A DNA stretch of 44,309 nt from Micavibrio sp. TMED27 (GTDB lineage: Bacteria; Pseudomonadota; Alphaproteobacteria; Micavibrionales; Micavibrionaceae). Each line of letters starts with the position of its first letter. The stretch's first letter is position 1. The stretch is taken from assembly GCA_002167715.1 (NCBI GenBank), contig NHCG01000017.1, positions 91,458-135,766 on the forward strand, written 5' to 3'. The position numbers were made by a program, and so were the translations under genes. The notes beneath the pieces are model-generated. The model had not been told where the DNA came from, did no database searches, and saw only the letters and a program-made list of their open reading frames with translations. This document shows positions 43,303 to 44,309 of the stretch, piece by piece.

Positions 43303-44309
43303 ATGAACCGCGTTATTTTTGACCTAAATGCACTAAGCCATAATGTTCGACAGATTGGTGATTGGATGCACGATCATGGTGCTAAATGGACATTAGTGAG
43401 TAAAGTGCTCTGCGGTAATAAGGATATCTTACGCGCCTTACAAATTATGGGCGTAAGATCCATAGCAGATTCGCGCTTAAGAAATCTACGCCATGCCGAT
43501 ACGGTTATGAAAGATTTTGAAGCATGGTACCTACGTTTACCGCATTTAAGCGTTGTCCCTGAAATCATAAGCCTTTCTGATGTTAGCTTGAATAGTGAAC
43601 TTACAATTATTAAAGCCCTCAACGAAGAAGCAAAGAAACAAGGGAAGATGCATAGCATCATCATCATGATTGAACTTGGTGATCTTAGAGAGGGTATTCT
43701 GCCAGGAAGCCTTATAAAATTCTACCAAGATCTTTTTGAACTGACCAATATTGAGGTCATTGGAATCGGCGCCAATTTAGGATGTCTATCAGGCACTCTA
43801 CCCAGTATAGACCAATTCACTCAGCTTGCGCTTTATCGTGAACTTTTGGAGTTAAAGTTTGATAAAAAACTTCAGTTTATATCCGCTGGCACAAGTGCGT
43901 CTTTACCGATGGTCATAAGCGGTGCTATGCCAAAGACAATTAATCACTTTAGAATTGGGGAAACCGTATTCCTTGGAAGTGATCTGGTCAGCGGCGAAAA
44001 GATGGAAGGGCTTCGAGATGATGTGGTCACTCTCCAAGCGGAAATAGCAGAGATTAAAGAAAAAAGTCTTGTACCAACTGGTGAGCTTGCAAACATCTCG
44101 CCTTTCGACACCCCAGATGAAGAACAGGCTTATACACCAGGCGAAAGGGGCTTCCGTGCTATTGTTACTCTTGGTCAGCTAGATACGGATATTTCAGGAC
44201 TAACACCTATTGATGATCGCTACACGATTGCAGGCGCAAGTAGCGATCTGACCGTTGTCAATTTAGGCGACAACCCAGAAAAGTTGAAAATTGGTGATGT
44301 TATCGAATT
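43303..44309 (+). CDS. Alanine/ornithine racemase-family PLP enzyme (partial, runs off the window)
   Basis: The frame is open for 335 codons to the window end and has no stop. IFDLNALSHNVRQI and LVSKVLCGNKDIL, with K34 as the likely PLP lysine, mark a fold type III barrel of the YhfX/ornithine racemase type. GVRSIADSRLRNLR, GIGANLGCLSG and HFRIGETVFLG continue the pattern. The last 90 residues begin the C-terminal beta domain. Substrate specificity between alanine, ornithine and other amino acids cannot be decided. Confidence 0.88.
   Translation, partial: MNRVIFDLNALSHNVRQIGDWMHDHGAKWTLVSKVLCGNKDILRALQIMGVRSIADSRLRNLRHADTVMKDFEAWYLRLPHLSVVPEIISLSDVSLNSELTIIKALNEEAKKQGKMHSIIIMIELGDLREGILPGSLIKFYQDLFELTNIEVIGIGANLGCLSGTLPSIDQFTQLALYRELLELKFDKKLQFISAGTSASLPMVISGAMPKTINHFRIGETVFLGSDLVSGEKMEGLRDDVVTLQAEIAEIKEKSLVPTGELANISPFDTPDEEQAYTPGERGFRAIVTLGQLDTDISGLTPIDDRYTIAGASSDLTVVNLGDNPEKLKIGDVIE

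Noticed and set aside
1-44309. CRISPR array, insertion sequence or rRNA genes
   Set aside because: I saw no regularly spaced direct repeats, no transposase-like protein and no rRNA-like sequence in the window.

Overview
The window looks like a low-GC Gram-negative chromosome, probably a marine proteobacterium. It has a TonB-dependent receptor, a chaperone-usher pilus, a CHASE8 hybrid kinase and a TPR-sulfotransferase. Alphaproteobacteria is my best guess, held weakly. An integrated mobile element of about 27.4 kb sits inside it, with a base composition visibly richer in GC than the host DNA to its right.

Element (about 372-27,828). The left edge is a complete tRNA-Arg(ACG) gene. The serine-recombinase gene reads backwards into it, so the last recombinase codons are tRNA sequence. 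The right edge is probably near 27,797-27,828, where a degenerate copy of the tRNA 3' end lies just upstream of mobC. The element carries a recombinase with a translationally coupled small partner, a VirD4/TraG-type coupling protein with several small or membrane partners, an ArdA antirestriction protein, and a relaxase plus MobC. No type IV secretion (mating-pair) genes are present, so I read it as an integrative mobilizable element that borrows a helper's transfer channel.

Cargo. Two cargo blocks interrupt the mobility genes. Block one (about 7,397-21,556) has two unknown genes, a 620-base hairpin-rich non-coding stretch, a small excisionase-type HTH gene coupled to a complete type I restriction-modification operon (hsdM-hsdS-hsdR), and then a tightly packed six-gene set: ThsB-like TIR, Nmad2, a second ThsB-like TIR, TIR-SLOG, MazG-like, and uracil-DNA-glycosylase-like. 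This set is the strongest candidate for a poorly described system. It joins Thoeris-type NAD/cyclic-nucleotide signalling parts (TIR and SLOG) to three nucleotide or DNA-base modification and repair parts. A stem-loop immediately follows its last stop codon. Block two (22,939-25,771) holds a GNAT acetyltransferase and an AbiE-type toxin-antitoxin operon. Its toxin gene carries an extra WYL-like region and a C-terminal zinc finger, and a large symmetrical dyad covers the operon promoter.

Chromosome right of the element (28,099-44,309). First comes a receiver-ATPase response regulator, convergent with a TonB receptor / YfiR / CHASE8 hybrid-kinase operon. This resembles the YfiBNR logic with a phosphorelay output in place of a GGDEF domain. 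Next is an alternative chaperone-usher pilus locus: two DUF4402 subunits, a chaperone and an unusual usher ending in an AMIN-like domain. Two intrinsic terminators split it into differently expressed segments. A divergent TPR-sulfotransferase, a GNAT gene and the start of an alanine/ornithine racemase-family gene, cut by the window end, complete the region.

All functional calls come from reading motifs by eye. No database search was run.
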